Of a DNA stretch of 64,000 nt, positions 20,561 to 31,559 are shown piece after piece. The DNA comes from Corythucha ciliata. Its lineage: Eukaryota > Arthropoda > Insecta > Hemiptera > Tingidae. Numbering within the stretch: the stretch's first letter is position 1; the number at the start of each line of letters is the position of its first letter. The notes under the pieces were generated by a model that saw only the letters and a list, made by a program, of their open reading frames with translations, was not told the DNA's origin and did not search any database. Both the position numbers and the translations under genes were made by a program. Location: contig CM075942.1 of the NCBI GenBank assembly GCA_038030265.1, positions 67,336,926 through 67,400,925 on the forward strand, in the 5' to 3' direction.

Positions 20561-23500
20561 AAATAAAGTGTTTTTTTTAAAAACCTAATTCTCGACTTGT
20601 CGCATTTAACTGGCGCCCGGATTGCAGGAACTGACTAAGTGCAAATTAGCGATACGGCGTGATCATTTATCCCACCGTTTTCCGAAAAATCAAAAAACGC
20701 GTGCTTTAGCTTTGACGAGTGTGACCAGTTGTCCCACCAATTTTCTCGCGTTTTATGAGGTACGACCATTTGGTGAGGTCACCATTTTCGGAAACCTAAT
20801 TTGAAGTGAAGTGTGACCGATTGTCCCACTTTCATCAGTCAGTCAAGAACATCAAAATTGGACTCGTCGAGAACAAAAAAAAAAAAAAAAATAAGACCAT
20901 TTTTTCGATCGTCAATTTACACAAAACCAACGAACTATTGAACTTTTTTTTCTAACGACCGAGAAAAATCGGTAGTCAATTCCCCAGTTTCCCTCTCGCT
21001 AAGTTCATTCAACGCATCGCGGGTTAAAGACAGTGAGGTGGTCAATTCCCCCGTCACCGCCTTTCTTCTGGCATCATCTACATCTACGGTACATCGACTC
21101 ACTCATAGTTGTAAGTTAGTCTTTTTTTTTTCTCTCCATTGCTCTTAGAATTACTCCTAGAAATAAGACTCCTAGTTTGATCACTTTCACTCTTCTCCTT
21201 TAAAAACTAGTAAGCGTTAAAATAAAATTAATAATCCTTTTAATTTTCTTTATAAACAAAATAACACTTAAGATTTAAGCGCATCCTCCTGACTTCGTTT
21301 TTGAGTTTTCAATTAAAAGTTCATCAAGTGGTTTTTTTGTTGTTATTTTTCGGACGGATCACTTATTTTCGCTTAAGTTGAGTTGTGTCATTTGTACAAG
21401 AAGTCAATTGCTGAGGGGGGGGGGAGGGGTCACTGTTTGTGCCCGAAATGTATTCGACCTGAATAAAGAATACTGCAAATACGGTTGTTGTTAGTTCGTG
21501 AATTGTTAAGGAGAGGAGGAAAAACAGCTCTTAATGTATTATTATTATAGTAACGGCATTGACATGAATAACCGGGTGTATCATGTTGATGACGTCAACA
21601 CTAACCAAAACTGATGGATAATGACGTTAATAACCTCACATATCGTGATGGATGGACTTGTCTTGATTGAACCACACGAAATGATTTGTAAAGCAAAAAA
21701 ATTCGCTAAATTTGGCTATAAAAATCTATAAAATTGGTGAATTCGGTCCTTGTAAGAAGCCCTGTTAGAATCAAACAAATAAAATATAAATACTCTCGCT
21801 TGTTTTGTTCCAAATAAATAAAATGGAGAGATTAGTTTCGTATAGCTACAATTATATCGTATGACAAACTAATCGGATTTTAAAAATAGGGTACACGAGA
21901 GCCTCTCATATTTTGGAGTTGCTGAATAATAATTTACATATATTCGTATTTCGTACATTCTACTTCCGAATATTTTCACTCGAGAGGGGTGCTACGTGAA
22001 ACGAATTAATTATTTTTCGCCGACATAACAGTCAAAGTGTGTCTCACGTTGTAGCACCTTTCGTGCTCTTCTTGAAACCTCTTTTATACTCTTTTATAAT
22101 CTTTTATACTATCCCAAGGAGGGGGGGGGGGAGGAGAATCAGAATTCTAAGGAAAACTTAAATTAAGACGCTGTGGAGGAAGGGGGATTCTTCATCATTA
22201 TGTTCTTACGATGTGGTGTTTGGAAATGTCACACAGCCCTCTTGATGTGAATGTGGACTCTTTTAAGCCGAATGTCGAGAAAACTGGGGAAGAATTGATA
22301 TTTCAAACCAACTTTGCAGTAAATCCATACGTTGATAATAATGCCAACAATAGAAAAAGTACTAAGTGGGAACTGTTTGCTTTTACAATCGACTTCTCGA
22401 CTCAATTGTGTTTTTCGGCGAAAGAATGACCATAGTCTCATCCTTCCACCATTATTCTTCTTTCCATCACAAACCCATGTCCCTCGATAATTGAAAATAA
22501 TAAATTTGATCGATACGTCCAAATTAATTAATCGATATTAATTAATAAATTAAAAAAATTCACATTTTATAAAGCTCGCTTTTTACCCTTTGCACGGTTA
22601 AAGAGACATCAAGGCGGCTCTTGAATCAAGTTAATAACAAGATGAGTGGTTTAGAGCGCTTAAAAATAGATAACTATAAAAAGAATCCTAACAAAATGTG
22701 CGAACTCACTCAACAAATTAAAGGGAAAATATAATGAAAAAACCTCTCCACTCGTCAGGGGGCAAAAATGACTACCAAGCATCTTCTTTTTGAATTAAGT
22801 CAAGAGGCTTTGTATATCGTCGCTTATCGCTCTTATAAACGTACTTTAATAAAGCTGTTAGCTCGAAAAGGCGCTCTAATCAGATAGACACTCAATCAAT
22901 ACCGCAGTTATTTTGATAGATGGGTGGTTTTTCTTGGTGAAATCATGATTTTTCCCGTGAAACATAGTAAAATTCGCGTCAGAGCTGAATAATTTGATAG
23001 TAATAAGATTGTGCGCTGAGTTATAAATTTGAAGAATTAAAACGTAGTGTCTAATCTAATAATAAACGAGAATTTGTTGTGGATATTCTGTGCTTTTAAT
23101 GAAACTCGCTTTTATTTTCTATTGCCCCTTCTTGTCTTCATATCACAGCAACCAGCCCACCGCGGCGCATCGGTATGGCCATCCTCTTCCACAATTTTAC
23201 AACGCTAAAATCCAAACACACACACGCACACCCTCCCACACCAAACACGAAGCAGCGATTACAAGAGCTTATTGATAATAAAACTGCGGAAAAGCACTTA
23301 TTACTTTACGGCATTCACAAGAAACACTCACTTAATCCTTCCACGTTTTAAAAGGGCAATATTCACACGGTGACGCTTATTCACTATCCCTCCTATACCC
23401 CTCTCACCCATCCGTGTAAAAGTTTTACTGCTAGAGCACCGACTGTGATGACAAGTTTACGTTGGCGGTTGTTAACATCGTCTGCGGTGAGGCGGAAGGA

Positions 23501-24039
23501 CTTCATTCTGTTCAGGTCTTAACCTCAAAACTTTGTGGCGGTAGAAGTAATGTCATTGGAGTGGAAAACGGCTAACCTGAAATGCGTGCGTTGAGTCTTT
23601 TGTTTGCGATGTGTAACGCTTTTCCCCTTATTTAAAAGAGAGTGTTCTGTCTAGATGTGGATAAATTGCCAGGTTAATACGAAGAATATTCAGATTCTCA
23701 TTTCTGGGCCAAATATGAGTAGTTGTTCGGGGTACAACTGAAGCTACTGGCCAAACATGCGGTGCTCGTTGCGTGCGAGTAGGTACCTAAATTGTCTAGT
23801 CGTCAAGTCGCAAATAAATTCGGAATCGCAAAAGTTTGAAGCCATTTGGTCTGACCGACCCCAACAGCGTTCATGGGCTCACGAATAGACGATAGCACGA
23901 ACAGGAAGATTAAAAGTGCTAAAGAATTGTGTTTGAATTTTCTGGTCCTAAAGCCCCGCAGAGCATGATGAATACCCAAAAGATTGGAAGTTCCATGGCC
24001 TAATATCCACGGCAATGCGACTTTCCTGTCTTAATAAGT
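20561..24039. other. Mostly unassigned AT-rich sequence
   Basis: No domain-bearing frame was found. Notable bits are three imperfect copies of a 'tgtgaccagttgtcccacc' word near 20660-20840, poly-A at 20877, a G run at 21415-21422, another at 22121, and a CA-rich stretch near 23215-23232. The open frame at 22211-22429 has no family features. Confidence 0.4.
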
Positions 24040-24284
24040 TTGGAGCCTTAATTATGTTAATTTTAGCAAAATTGCAAGTTTTGGGGCCTTTTACCTGGCA
24101 GTGAAACTCTGGCTAACCGGCCTTAGAGCAAAGTCTGACAAATTACCACAAAATAGTAAGTTTCCTGACTGGATATCTACGCGATGGCTAATGGACATTT
24201 ATGGGTTTTAATTTCGGTGAATTTACCAGTTTAGAGTCTTTATAATACAAGCAAATCAATGCGTTTCCTCTATTCTAGCTGTGA
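24040..24284 (+). repeat. Degenerate tandem repeat resembling satellite E
   Basis: Words such as 'aagtttggagccttaatt' and 'caagttttggggccttt' recur at about 30-bp spacing. They resemble the monomers at 54293-54425. The tandem nature is weak. Confidence 0.35.
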
Positions 24285-24552
24285 ATTAGCGGAGTTTGTC
24301 AAATTGCTCCGTAAACTAGCGTTCGTTTCCATTTTAGAAACGAATGAGCGATTTCTCTCAGTTTTACCCAGGAATTAGCGCGTGGTCTTTCTCAGTTTTA
24401 GCCATGAATTAGTGTGTCTTATCAAATGTATCTGACGAATAAGCGTTTCCCCCTCAATTTCAGCAGCGTGTTTCCGACTTTTTTCTATTTTAGCCTAGAA
24501 TTAGCGTTTTTCTTCACTTCTCAGTCATGTGGATTAGCGATTTTTTATCTCT
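24285..24552 (-). repeat. Satellite A, minus orientation
   Basis: Monomers 'tttctcagttttagcca' and 'tgaattagtg' continue right up to the BEL/Pao LTR edge at 24553, so the LTR element appears to have inserted at or in a satellite A block. Weak satellite A sequence resumes at 29140. Confidence 0.6.
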
Positions 24553-24794
24553 TGAACCGGATTTGAGGCTCGGATATGAAACACACTCGATGAACTTTGT
24601 ACAATTTGTCAACTTGAAACAACGAAAGAAAAATTATTAAGACTCAACATTTTGCGAAAAACAGTTCCAGATCATGAGTTGTTATCAGACAAAAAACGTG
24701 TGAGAGAGAGAGAGACAGAGCAAAAAAGCGCGCTCAGTAACGCCACACGCCAATGTGGAGGCCTCCGGTTGGCGCCTTCAGTCTAAGACGAACA
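24553..24794 (-). repeat. 3' LTR of BEL/Pao element 2
   Basis: Minus strand: begins TGTTCGTCTTAG and ends AAATCCGGTTCA (TG...CA), 242 bp. A purine tract (GGGGGAGAA) directly precedes it in the minus direction. It contains a (GA)n run near 24705. The last 18 bp recur at 29109-29126. Confidence 0.7.
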
Positions 24795-25205
24795 TTCTCC
24801 CCCGGCTGAAGCATCCGGTTCAGAAGATGAGACGTTGGGTAGTGGAGCCAATTTAATGGCCGGTCGTTTGTAGATTTTGTGGCTGATTTTACCGTTGACG
24901 TGGTGCGGAACCTTGACGTTTGCGACTCTAACGATGCCGTCTTTTCCAGGGAAAACTTCAGTTATCCGCCCAACTTTCCATAGCATGGAAGGGGCGTGGT
25001 CATCGTGAATTAGGACGAGAGTACAAGGAGTGAGTGACGCACCTACACGAGTCGATTTTGTGCGCTGTTGTAAAGTGTGCAGGTACTCTTGGCTCCATCT
25101 CCTCCAAAAATGTTGCTGTATGTGTTGAACAAGTTGCCAACGTTTCAAAATCCCAGGATTCTTCGTCTCAACGTTTTCATGAGGAAGGGATATTAGAGGT
25201 CCCAT
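24783..25205 (-). pseudogene. BEL/Pao integrase C-terminal tail (DUF5641-type)
   Basis: The frame includes LKRWQLVQHIQQHFWRRWSQEYL, split here as KRWQLVQHIQQ and FWRRWSQEYL, then HDDHAPSMLWKVGRI and GKDGIVRVANVKV. This is the conserved tail found after BEL/Pao integrases. It ends at the purine tract next to the 3' LTR. A frame change separates it from the integrase core at 25209-25580. Confidence 0.8.
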
Positions 25206-25208
25206 AAT

Positions 25209-25842
25209 CTAGAAGTGCCCCGGAGTTAATACGGATGAGTCGTTGGGATCTTCACTGATGGGACATAACAGGCGTGAGTTGAGACACGCTTCGATCTTAA
25301 CCAATACTGTGACGAACTCTTCGTATGTCAAAGACATGTTCTTCACGACTCTGGTTAGGTGGGTTTTCACGGATTTGACGAGAGCCTCATAAAGTCCACC
25401 GAAATGTGGCGACAAAGGAGGTTGGAAATGCCACTGGATTCCTAGAGACGAGAGCGAATACTGACTGTCATCGGAAGTCATCATTTCTGAGAAGAATCGA
25501 CGAATCTCACGGCTGTCTCCGACGAGATTGGTGCCGTTGGCCTCAATATAAATCTGTGGGGCAACCGCGACGAGAAACAAATCGTTCCACGGCTGCTAAA
25601 AATGAAGAGGTGGTCAGATCCGAAACCACTTCCAGATGTGCTGGTTTCACCGCAGTACAGACGAAACAAGAAATGTAGGCCTTATAGACTCGAGACTTTC
25701 TCAAGGAGCATGACTTGATCAAAAACGGGCCGGCTAAGTCGACTGACGATTTAAGAAACGGCCTGGCTTGGTTGACTCTAAAAGATGGCAGGTCACCCAT
25801 GAGAGGTGCTACGAATTTTGGGCGGGCTCTGAAACAAGTCAA
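25209..25842 (-). pseudogene. BEL/Pao integrase core, broken
   Basis: The N-terminal part of the core (25842-25543) has FLKSSVDLAGPF, giving the first Asp, and a CFVCTAVKPAHLEVV block. A frame shift near 25560 leads to the second part (25580-25209) with EANGTNLVG, PHFGGLYEALVKSVK (the Glu) and KIEACLNSR. In the family the second motif is S-D-N-G-T-N; here Asp is replaced (EANGTN), so the catalytic triad is lost. Integration of the cDNA would not be possible with this protein. Confidence 0.75.
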
Positions 25843-25887
25843 ACATTTGAAAATAACAGAGCGAACAGCTCTGCGTCCCGACAGTAT

Positions 25888-26304
25888 TCAAAATCGTCTA
25901 CGAAGTAAAGCTAGTAACGCCAAAGCGCTCAAGTGACCGAATTGCACGTGATAAAAGGTTACCAGAAGGTCGACGAATTTTGACTTTGATAGTAGAACGA
26001 TAGGGTGTTTGGAGTCCTCGTTCAGACTTGATTCTTTCAATCGATCTCCAACTCGAAGTACTCCCTCTTCGTCTAGAAAGGGGGAAAGGCGAACTAGAGG
26101 GCCTTTCGATAACTTATCCTGCCGAATTAATTTGATATCTTCGGCGAAAACATGACTTTGTACAGTTTTTACCCAAAAGAGGAGAGATCTTTGGAGCTCC
26201 TGGGTGCGAAGGGGTCCAACATAACTCGTTTTCGAAAGGGTAATGGCCCGAAAAACAAATGCTGTTACCCTTTGAAGGTGAGAAAACGACGAGGTTCTGT
26301 CCAA
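25888..26304 (-). pseudogene. BEL/Pao integrase zinc-binding region
   Basis: The frame has FLDEEGVLRVGDRL, then HPIVLLSKSKFVDLL and FYHVQFGHLSALALLALLRRRF, the H-x-x-x-H side of the integrase H2C2 domain. The two Cys of the domain lie in the adjacent downstream frame (CFKCLTC near 25845). It links RNase H to the integrase core. Confidence 0.7.
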
Positions 26305-26379
26305 TAAGTTTTCAAATGGAAAAGTACTACACTTTTGTGTTAATAAGACGATTTCTTGACGATTGCTTTTCCTTTCTTC

Positions 26380-27126
26380 TCAATTGACAGACGAGATCGG
26401 TGGCTGTGTAGATTGGGTCAACCCAGGCCAATGATGAGGCGGTCCTGAAAAAATGAACTTCGGACCCGTCCACCACAGATTAAAGTTTACGAATTCACCT
26501 GAATACATGCCTCGGGATGCACAATCTGCCGCATTGTCCAGTGAACGAATGAACGAAACTTGGTTGGCTACGAACGCTTTCCAACTGCTAGCAGGTGAGG
26601 CTAGCCAGTGGAGGACGATTGTTGAGTCAGTCCAACAATTGATGGACGAGATTTCAATTTCACCATCGAAAGTACGAAGAACCGACGAAAGAAGTTTGAC
26701 CAACAGTACAGCTCCAAGCAATTCAAGACGGAGCAGTGTGACATGCTTTTTTGGGGCAACTCTTGTCTTCAAAGTGATAAGATGCGACTTGATTTGATCA
26801 TTTTCCGAGACGACAATGAAAATAACGGCCGCATAAGCGGCTTCCGACGCATCCGAAAATCCGTGCAACATAAATTTTGTATTAGGCGAACGAATATGAT
26901 TGAAAAACCGAGGGATTCGAATTTCGGAAAGTTGGACTAGTTCTTCATTGAAGCGGTTCCAACGAGCTTGAATCTCTAGAGGGAGATCGTCATCCCAGTC
27001 AAGTCCATGTCCCCAGATGTCTTTGATCAGAATTTTGGCCGTCAGGATGCATGGAGACAAAAAACCAAGTGGATCGAAGATGCCAATGACGAAAGAATTC
27101 CTCGTTTTGTTGACGGTTGCTTGCAA
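26380..27126 (-). pseudogene. BEL/Pao RNase H region
   Basis: The frame begins FDPLGFLSPCILTAKILIKDIW, split as FDPLGFLSP and TAKILIKDIW, the BEL/Pao RT-RNase H connection. RNase H acidic residues are visible in HGFSDASEAAYAAV, LRLELLGAVLLVKLL, CWTDSTIVLHWL and NAADCASRG. It removes template RNA during reverse transcription. The frame is intact within this block but shifted from both neighbours. Confidence 0.8.
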
Positions 27127-28213
27127 CTAGTGACTCTAGTAGCGAAAGTGTCGGACTTGGCATCCCAGAACATTCCAAGGATTTTAGAAAATAAATCAGC
27201 GTCAAAAGATACTTCGTTTGTGTGAGTTTCAGAAGTGTGATGGTTCGATTGCCATTTTGTCATCTCAAACCCTGCTTTTTTGAGAAGCTGGTCTATTTCA
27301 ATTTTAAGCTTACGAGCGTGCGAAACATCTGGGCAGGATGCGATCAGATCGTCGACGTAAAGGGACTTGAGCAGAGCTGCGCTGGCGAGAGGAAACGACG
27401 AGCCTTCGTCAGAAACCAGTTGTTTGAGGGTTCTGATGGCTAAGAAAGGCGAACAACTTAGCCCGAAGGGCAAAGATCCCATTTCGAAAACTTCGATCCT
27501 CTTGAAAAACGCCAAAGTATGCTTTGGTAGCAACGGTGCGGCTCCTTGATTTTAACTTGTAGAAACATTTTCCTAATGTCGCCAGTAAGCACAATTGCGT
27601 GAAACCGGAACCGAGTCAAAAGATCGGAAATGTTCTGTTGAAGTTTTGTTCCGGCAAATAGCGTGTCGTTCAAGCTGCGACCGTTGTCTGAACGACAAGA
27701 CGCGTCGAAAACGATGCAAACTTTAGTTGAAGTGCCGTTCTCTTTTACAACGCAGTGGTGTGGTAAGTAATAACAAGGGCTTGAAGAGTCAACGTTTTCG
27801 ATTTTGTTCAAGTAACCCTCATCCAAAAATGTTTGTAAAGCGAGGTGATATTCCGTTTTGAGAGCAGGCTGCTTCTCCAGACGAGCTTGGCAAAGTCGTA
27901 ATCTTGTTTCGGCGGCTTTGCGGGAGTTACCGAGCACAGGTTCTCCCGGTTTCAATAACAAAGGAACGGCGTATCTACCATTTTCCAATCGTTTCACCTC
28001 TTGGCTGTATAAATTTTCACAATACGCATCATCAGGATGTTCAGGAATGAGCTCAGGGATGTCATCCAGCTGCCATAACGACTCAGAAATGTTTTCTAAT
28101 GTCAAGTGAAACGAATGGACCTCACTCTCAGGGAGTTCGACGCTGTCAGCCAACGATAAAAATGATGAAGATTGCACGGGTCCCATCAGGGTCCATCCGA
28201 AAATAGTTTGCAT
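27042..28213 (-). pseudogene. BEL/Pao reverse transcriptase, broken
   Basis: The upstream part (28213-27458) has GRYAVPLLLKPGEP, YYLPHHCVVKENG, KVCIVFDASCRS and LTGDIRKMFLQVKI. After a frameshift near 27500 the second part (27533-27042) has MGSLPFGLSCSPFLAIRTL and the catalytic YVDD at 27348-27359, then TKWQSN and LGMFWD. The order and motifs are those of BEL/Pao RT. Confidence 0.85.
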
Positions 28214-28243
28214 GGCTATGGGAGTTCCAATTGGGCCGGTTCG

Positions 28244-28525
28244 TCACCCCTCTAGGAAAATCTGAGGTAGTAAATCGGCTCCGATCAACAAAGATACGGG
28301 TCCGGGCACTGAAAACCCGGTATCTGCGAGGTTGAGACTCTTCAAGTGATCGCAAAGATCGGCAGCGTGGGCAGACGAAGGTAAATGACCCGAAATTCGG
28401 TCGATGCAGTAAGCGTTAACCCTTAATTTGGGTTCACTTCTTTCGATTGGATGGATAACGAAAGAAGTGATATGGTTGACCGACACGACTTTGTTGTTTG
28501 CCAAGCCTCTCACGGAAAGTTCAGG
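28244..28525 (-). pseudogene. BEL/Pao protease-region fragment
   Basis: The frame contains ELSVRGLANNKV, VSVNHITSFVIHP and a VPGPVSLLIGADLL end, which resembles the C-terminal half of the BEL/Pao aspartic protease (the 'lLIGaD' motif). The active-site half, normally D-[ST]-G, is not seen; it may have been lost with the gag middle. The block ends at the RT-side frame change. Confidence 0.6.
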
Positions 28526-28660
28526 GGGCCTATTCTCTAACAACAAGCAATATTTTTTTCGCCAGCCATGCGTCTATTTCATTCATTTGTTTGAAGAAAG
28601 TTAATGAAATAAACATATGACTTCGAAAAAGCTATTGCTTCGGAGTTAGAGAATAAGCCC
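28526..28660. mobile_element. Small MITE in BEL/Pao element 2
   Basis: Inverted ends: 'ggcctattctctaacaac' on the left and 'cggagttagagaataagcc' on the right, 135 bp. The GCNTATTCTCTAAC end resembles those at 9671 and 14692. It lies exactly where the middle of gag is missing. Confidence 0.5.
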
Positions 28661-29054
28661 ACAGCTTGTCTTTTTGGTAGGCCAAGCTGGGAAGCAATGC
28701 TCCTAACCTAATTTGATCAGCATGGTGCCCGACTTGGTCAGGCGACGGGGTACGATTGGGACCTAGTTCGGTTCGAATCGTGGTTACATGGCTCGACCTG
28801 GACTGGAGGGTGACACAAAGTGTCGTAAAATGATCGAGTAGAGCGTAAAGAGCGTCGTCGTTGACGCCATCAGGCCTTTCGTCTGAGCCAATAACGAGAA
28901 ATAAGCAGTCGGTCAAGAGGGACTGATCCCGTAAAATGTTGTTTAATTCGATTGCGTCTGCCAAGGACAGCTCGTACTTCTCTATCATAGATTCTAAGCG
29001 ACTAGAGTAAAACTTTACTTTAGATATGTTTACCTTCAATCTTGCTGTTTCCAT
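28661..29054 (-). pseudogene. BEL/Pao gag N-terminal fragment
   Basis: The frame opens at ATG 29054, 33 bp after the primer-binding-like site. It has a helical N-terminus (LKVNISKVKFYSSRLESMIE, ELSLADAIELNNIL) like the start of BEL/Pao gag. It breaks at the MITE at 28660, and the DUF1759 core and knuckles are absent. Confidence 0.55.
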
Positions 29055-29086
29055 TTCGTTGCATGTACCTTTTCCGGTCGACTACA

Positions 29087-29104
29087 ATCCAGCTCGGAGG
29101 ACCA
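29087..29104 (-). promoter_or_regulatory. Primer binding site of BEL/Pao element 2
   Basis: Minus strand TGGTCCTCCGAGCTGGAT follows the LTR end by a few bases and matches the TGGTCCTNCGAGC-type site common in BEL elements. Confidence 0.65.
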
Positions 29105-29108
29105 ACAA

Positions 29109-29126
29109 TGAACCGGATTTGAGGCT
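29109..29126 (-). repeat. 5' LTR remnant of BEL/Pao element 2
   Basis: The 18 bp 'tgaaccggatttgaggct' equal the end of the 3' LTR at 24553-24570. Beyond them the sequences differ, so the 5' LTR has been truncated or replaced. Confidence 0.6.
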
Positions 29127-29139
29127 AGGTTCTTGCCTT

Positions 29140-29290
29140 AATTTGCCCGGGTGACAACGGGCAACGAAATGGGCCTCCTAATCCGCGAATTATCCGCTAA
29201 AAAACCGCTGAAATGGGCGTTTTTTCAATATTAGTTGAGGCTTATGAGTCATTGATTGCTGTTTTTACTTATAGCTGCGAATTGCGGGTC
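29140..29290 (-). repeat. Satellite A, weak
   Basis: A few degenerate monomers ('cgaattatccgctaaaa', 'ttcaatattagttgag', 'tatagctgcgaattg') continue satellite A on the far side of the BEL element. Confidence 0.4.
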
Positions 29291-29324
29291 AAAAGAATCA
29301 TCTGTGCAGCCCACATTTTATAGT

Positions 29325-29365
29325 AGGCACCCCCCCAAAACCCACCCTGTAAATCCGCCACTGGT
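29325..29365 (-). mobile_element. Isolated hAT-like terminus
   Basis: On the minus strand it reads CAGTGGCGGATTTACAGGG followed by a G-rich run, a type of end common in non-autonomous hAT elements. No partner end was located. Confidence 0.35.
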
Positions 29366-29469
29366 GTCATCGCCGTTAAGTACGACTGAGCCATTTGAGA
29401 TCGAAGATTGGTCATCAAGACTAGAAGTGTCCTCTGCAGCTTGTTCTTCAGTTGAATCCTAAGAGATTG

Positions 29470-29890
29470 TCGTAGTAGGAATAATTTTTGTGGGTGGGGC
29501 ATTACTACTGGGAGAGAGAGAGAGAGCGGTTATGCTTGTCGAAGTTGGCCTGATCGAAGATTCTGTGTCGGAATCTTCTAGAAACACGACGTCTCGACTA
29601 ATTGTGACGGCCTTTGTTGAAGGATTGATGAGTCGATAGCCATTTGTCTCCGTGCAAGTAGCCTACAAAAAGCATTTTTTCGGACTTTCGGTCCCATTTC
29701 TTGCGACGTCTCGAGATTTCGAACGATTTGGAACGGTTTCGAGAAACGGGACGGCTGCGTTCAAGCAGTTGAGCTTCGAGGCGTTCAAAGCGAGATGTAA
29801 GATCTTGAACGGCGAGGGCGAGGGAGGAAGTTTCACAGATCGTACTACACAGAACTATTCAAGGGATTCAACGGTGCCTGGAAACACTGT
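29470..29890 (-). pseudogene. Copia-like integrase/RT linker scrap, perhaps joined to a gag scrap
   Basis: On the minus strand KSEKMLFVGYLHG (about 29660-29698) changes frame into NGYRLINPSTKAV and TISRDVVFLEDSD (about 29570-29640). This is the conserved Copia block between integrase and RT. Just upstream (29700-29850) a different composition appears: DLTSRFERLEAQLLERSR and an RS-rich stretch that looks like the end of an LTR-element gag. The two pieces would not normally adjoin, so they may be from different elements. Confidence 0.5.
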
Positions 29891-29934
29891 CGGGGACGCC
29901 ACGCATTAAAATACCCTCACACTGTCAGACAAGT

Positions 29935-31555
29935 GTCAAGACAGAATATAAGCATTTTAATGGCATGATTCGTCAGTTTCGCCATCTACAATGCGCAAAT
30001 GATCAATTCGGCTATTTTTTGATGGACGAATCGTCTGAGTAAAGCCATTTTTCAGGCGTGAAATCTTCAGTTTGGTCATTTTAGGAAGCACGAATGTTAC
30101 GTTTCATCATTTCCTGCCCATGCGAATGGTCCTTAAAGTAATTTTTTGGGGCGTGATTAGCCTGTCAAACAATCTTGTGACGCGAGAGTAGTCAGTTCAA
30201 TCCAGTCGTTCCTTAGGGTGCGTGTAACCCATGCCGGGGGGGGGGGGGGGCAGTCAGTTAGTTGGAAAGAGAAAAACGGTCCATTTGTTCCGATGCGGAA
30301 ACGCCAATGGTCAGTATATCGTTTTAAGGCGCAAACAGCCACGCTTAGCCTTTTTTTTTGGGGGGGGGGGGTGCATATAGCTGCGAGTCGCCATTAGCAC
30401 CGCCTGGTGCCCTCTCTAGGGCGCAAATGCTCAGTTTAGCAATTTTTAGACTGAGAAGCGAGAATTGCCTGCACGGGTATGCCATTTGTAGGACGTGAAC
30501 AGCCAGTTTTGGCTATTTTTAGGGCCCGAATGGTCAATTTAGATATTTTCAAGATCTGAAGGCTCAGTTCGGCCAGCTTTAATGCGCTCATGGTTGGTTT
30601 TGTCATTTTCAGGACAGACATCATCGCTAAGTCCCTTTCAAAGCTTAGATCGCCAGTCCATCTATTTATAGGCCACATATACAGAGTAATTTTTGTCAAT
30701 TTTAGTTTGTGAATAGCCAGTTTGGGGCCGTTTTTACGGCGCAGTATAGACTTTTCTAGGGCGTAAATGGCCAATGTGATGTTTTCTGTGCACAAATCGT
30801 CAGTTTTGCCTTTGTAGAGTCCGAACGGGTCAGTGATGCTGTTTTTAGAGCGGGAATTGCCAGTATTTGTCCATTTTTTAAAGCGGAAATTGCCAATTTA
30901 GCCATTTTCTAGGTGCGATTTTGCCTCAAGCCAAGGCGAGAACAGTCAGTTTGGCAATTTTTTCCGCATGAATGTTTTGCGATTTTTGGAGCAGGAATCT
31001 CCTGTTGAGGCATTTTTAGGGCGCAAATTGTCATTAAATTCAATTTTAGGGCTCTTAAAGTCAGTTTTGACGTTTTCAGAGCGGGAATAGCCAGTTTGGC
31101 TATTATTAGCAACCCCCCCCCCCAAATAAATCAGTGTACCTATTTTGCTATTTTCAAGGCGCAAATTTTCCCATTTTGCCGGTATATGGTCAAGTCAAGT
31201 CGCGAATGGTCAGTTTGGTCATTCTTGGTGCGCGAATGGTCGGTTTGGTCATTATTGGTATGCGGGAATGGTCGATTTTTCAATTCTCAGGACAGGAACT
31301 GTTTAGGCTTTTCCTAAGGGCACGTATAGCCAGTTTAACCGTCTTAAGGGTGCAAATAGCTCGTCAAGCCAAAGGCGTGTGTCGTCAGTTTAGTCATTTT
31401 TAGTAAGTTTAACAATGTTCAAGACAGAAATAGTCAGTTTTACCATTTTTGGGTGCGAGTACAGCCATCCTTGACTATGTAGGCACAGCTAATTTAGGCA
31501 GTGAATGGCTGACAAGGCATTTTCAGTAGAGATAAGCTCACAATTTCTTTGACGC
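29935..31555 (+). repeat. Satellite B array
   Basis: A 1.6-kb array of degenerate 29-32 bp monomers of the form 'gtcagtttggccattttta' plus 'gggcgcgaatg'. At least 40 units are visible, with many indels. It includes G runs at about 30236, 30359 and a C run at 31112. Open frames in the region are translations of the unit. Confidence 0.8.
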
Positions 31556-31559
31556 TACC

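Larger units (their letters stand above)
24553..29126 (-). mobile_element. BEL/Pao LTR retrotransposon 2, decayed
   Basis: On the minus strand the order is LTR remnant, primer-binding-like site (29087-29104), gag N-terminus, protease, RT, RNase H, integrase with DUF5641-type tail, purine tract and 3' LTR. This is the BEL/Pao order. Only about 18 bp of the 5' LTR match the 3' LTR, so most of the 5' copy is lost. The middle of gag is missing and replaced by a small MITE. Several frameshifts separate the domains. No target duplication was found. Confidence 0.8.

Noticed and set aside
22211..22522. Overlapping open frames on both strands as a possible small gene
   Set aside because: No domain, no signal for splicing, and the two strands mirror each other.
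25406..27549. Plus-strand open frames in the BEL/Pao pol region
   Set aside because: They are shadows of the minus-strand pol domains.
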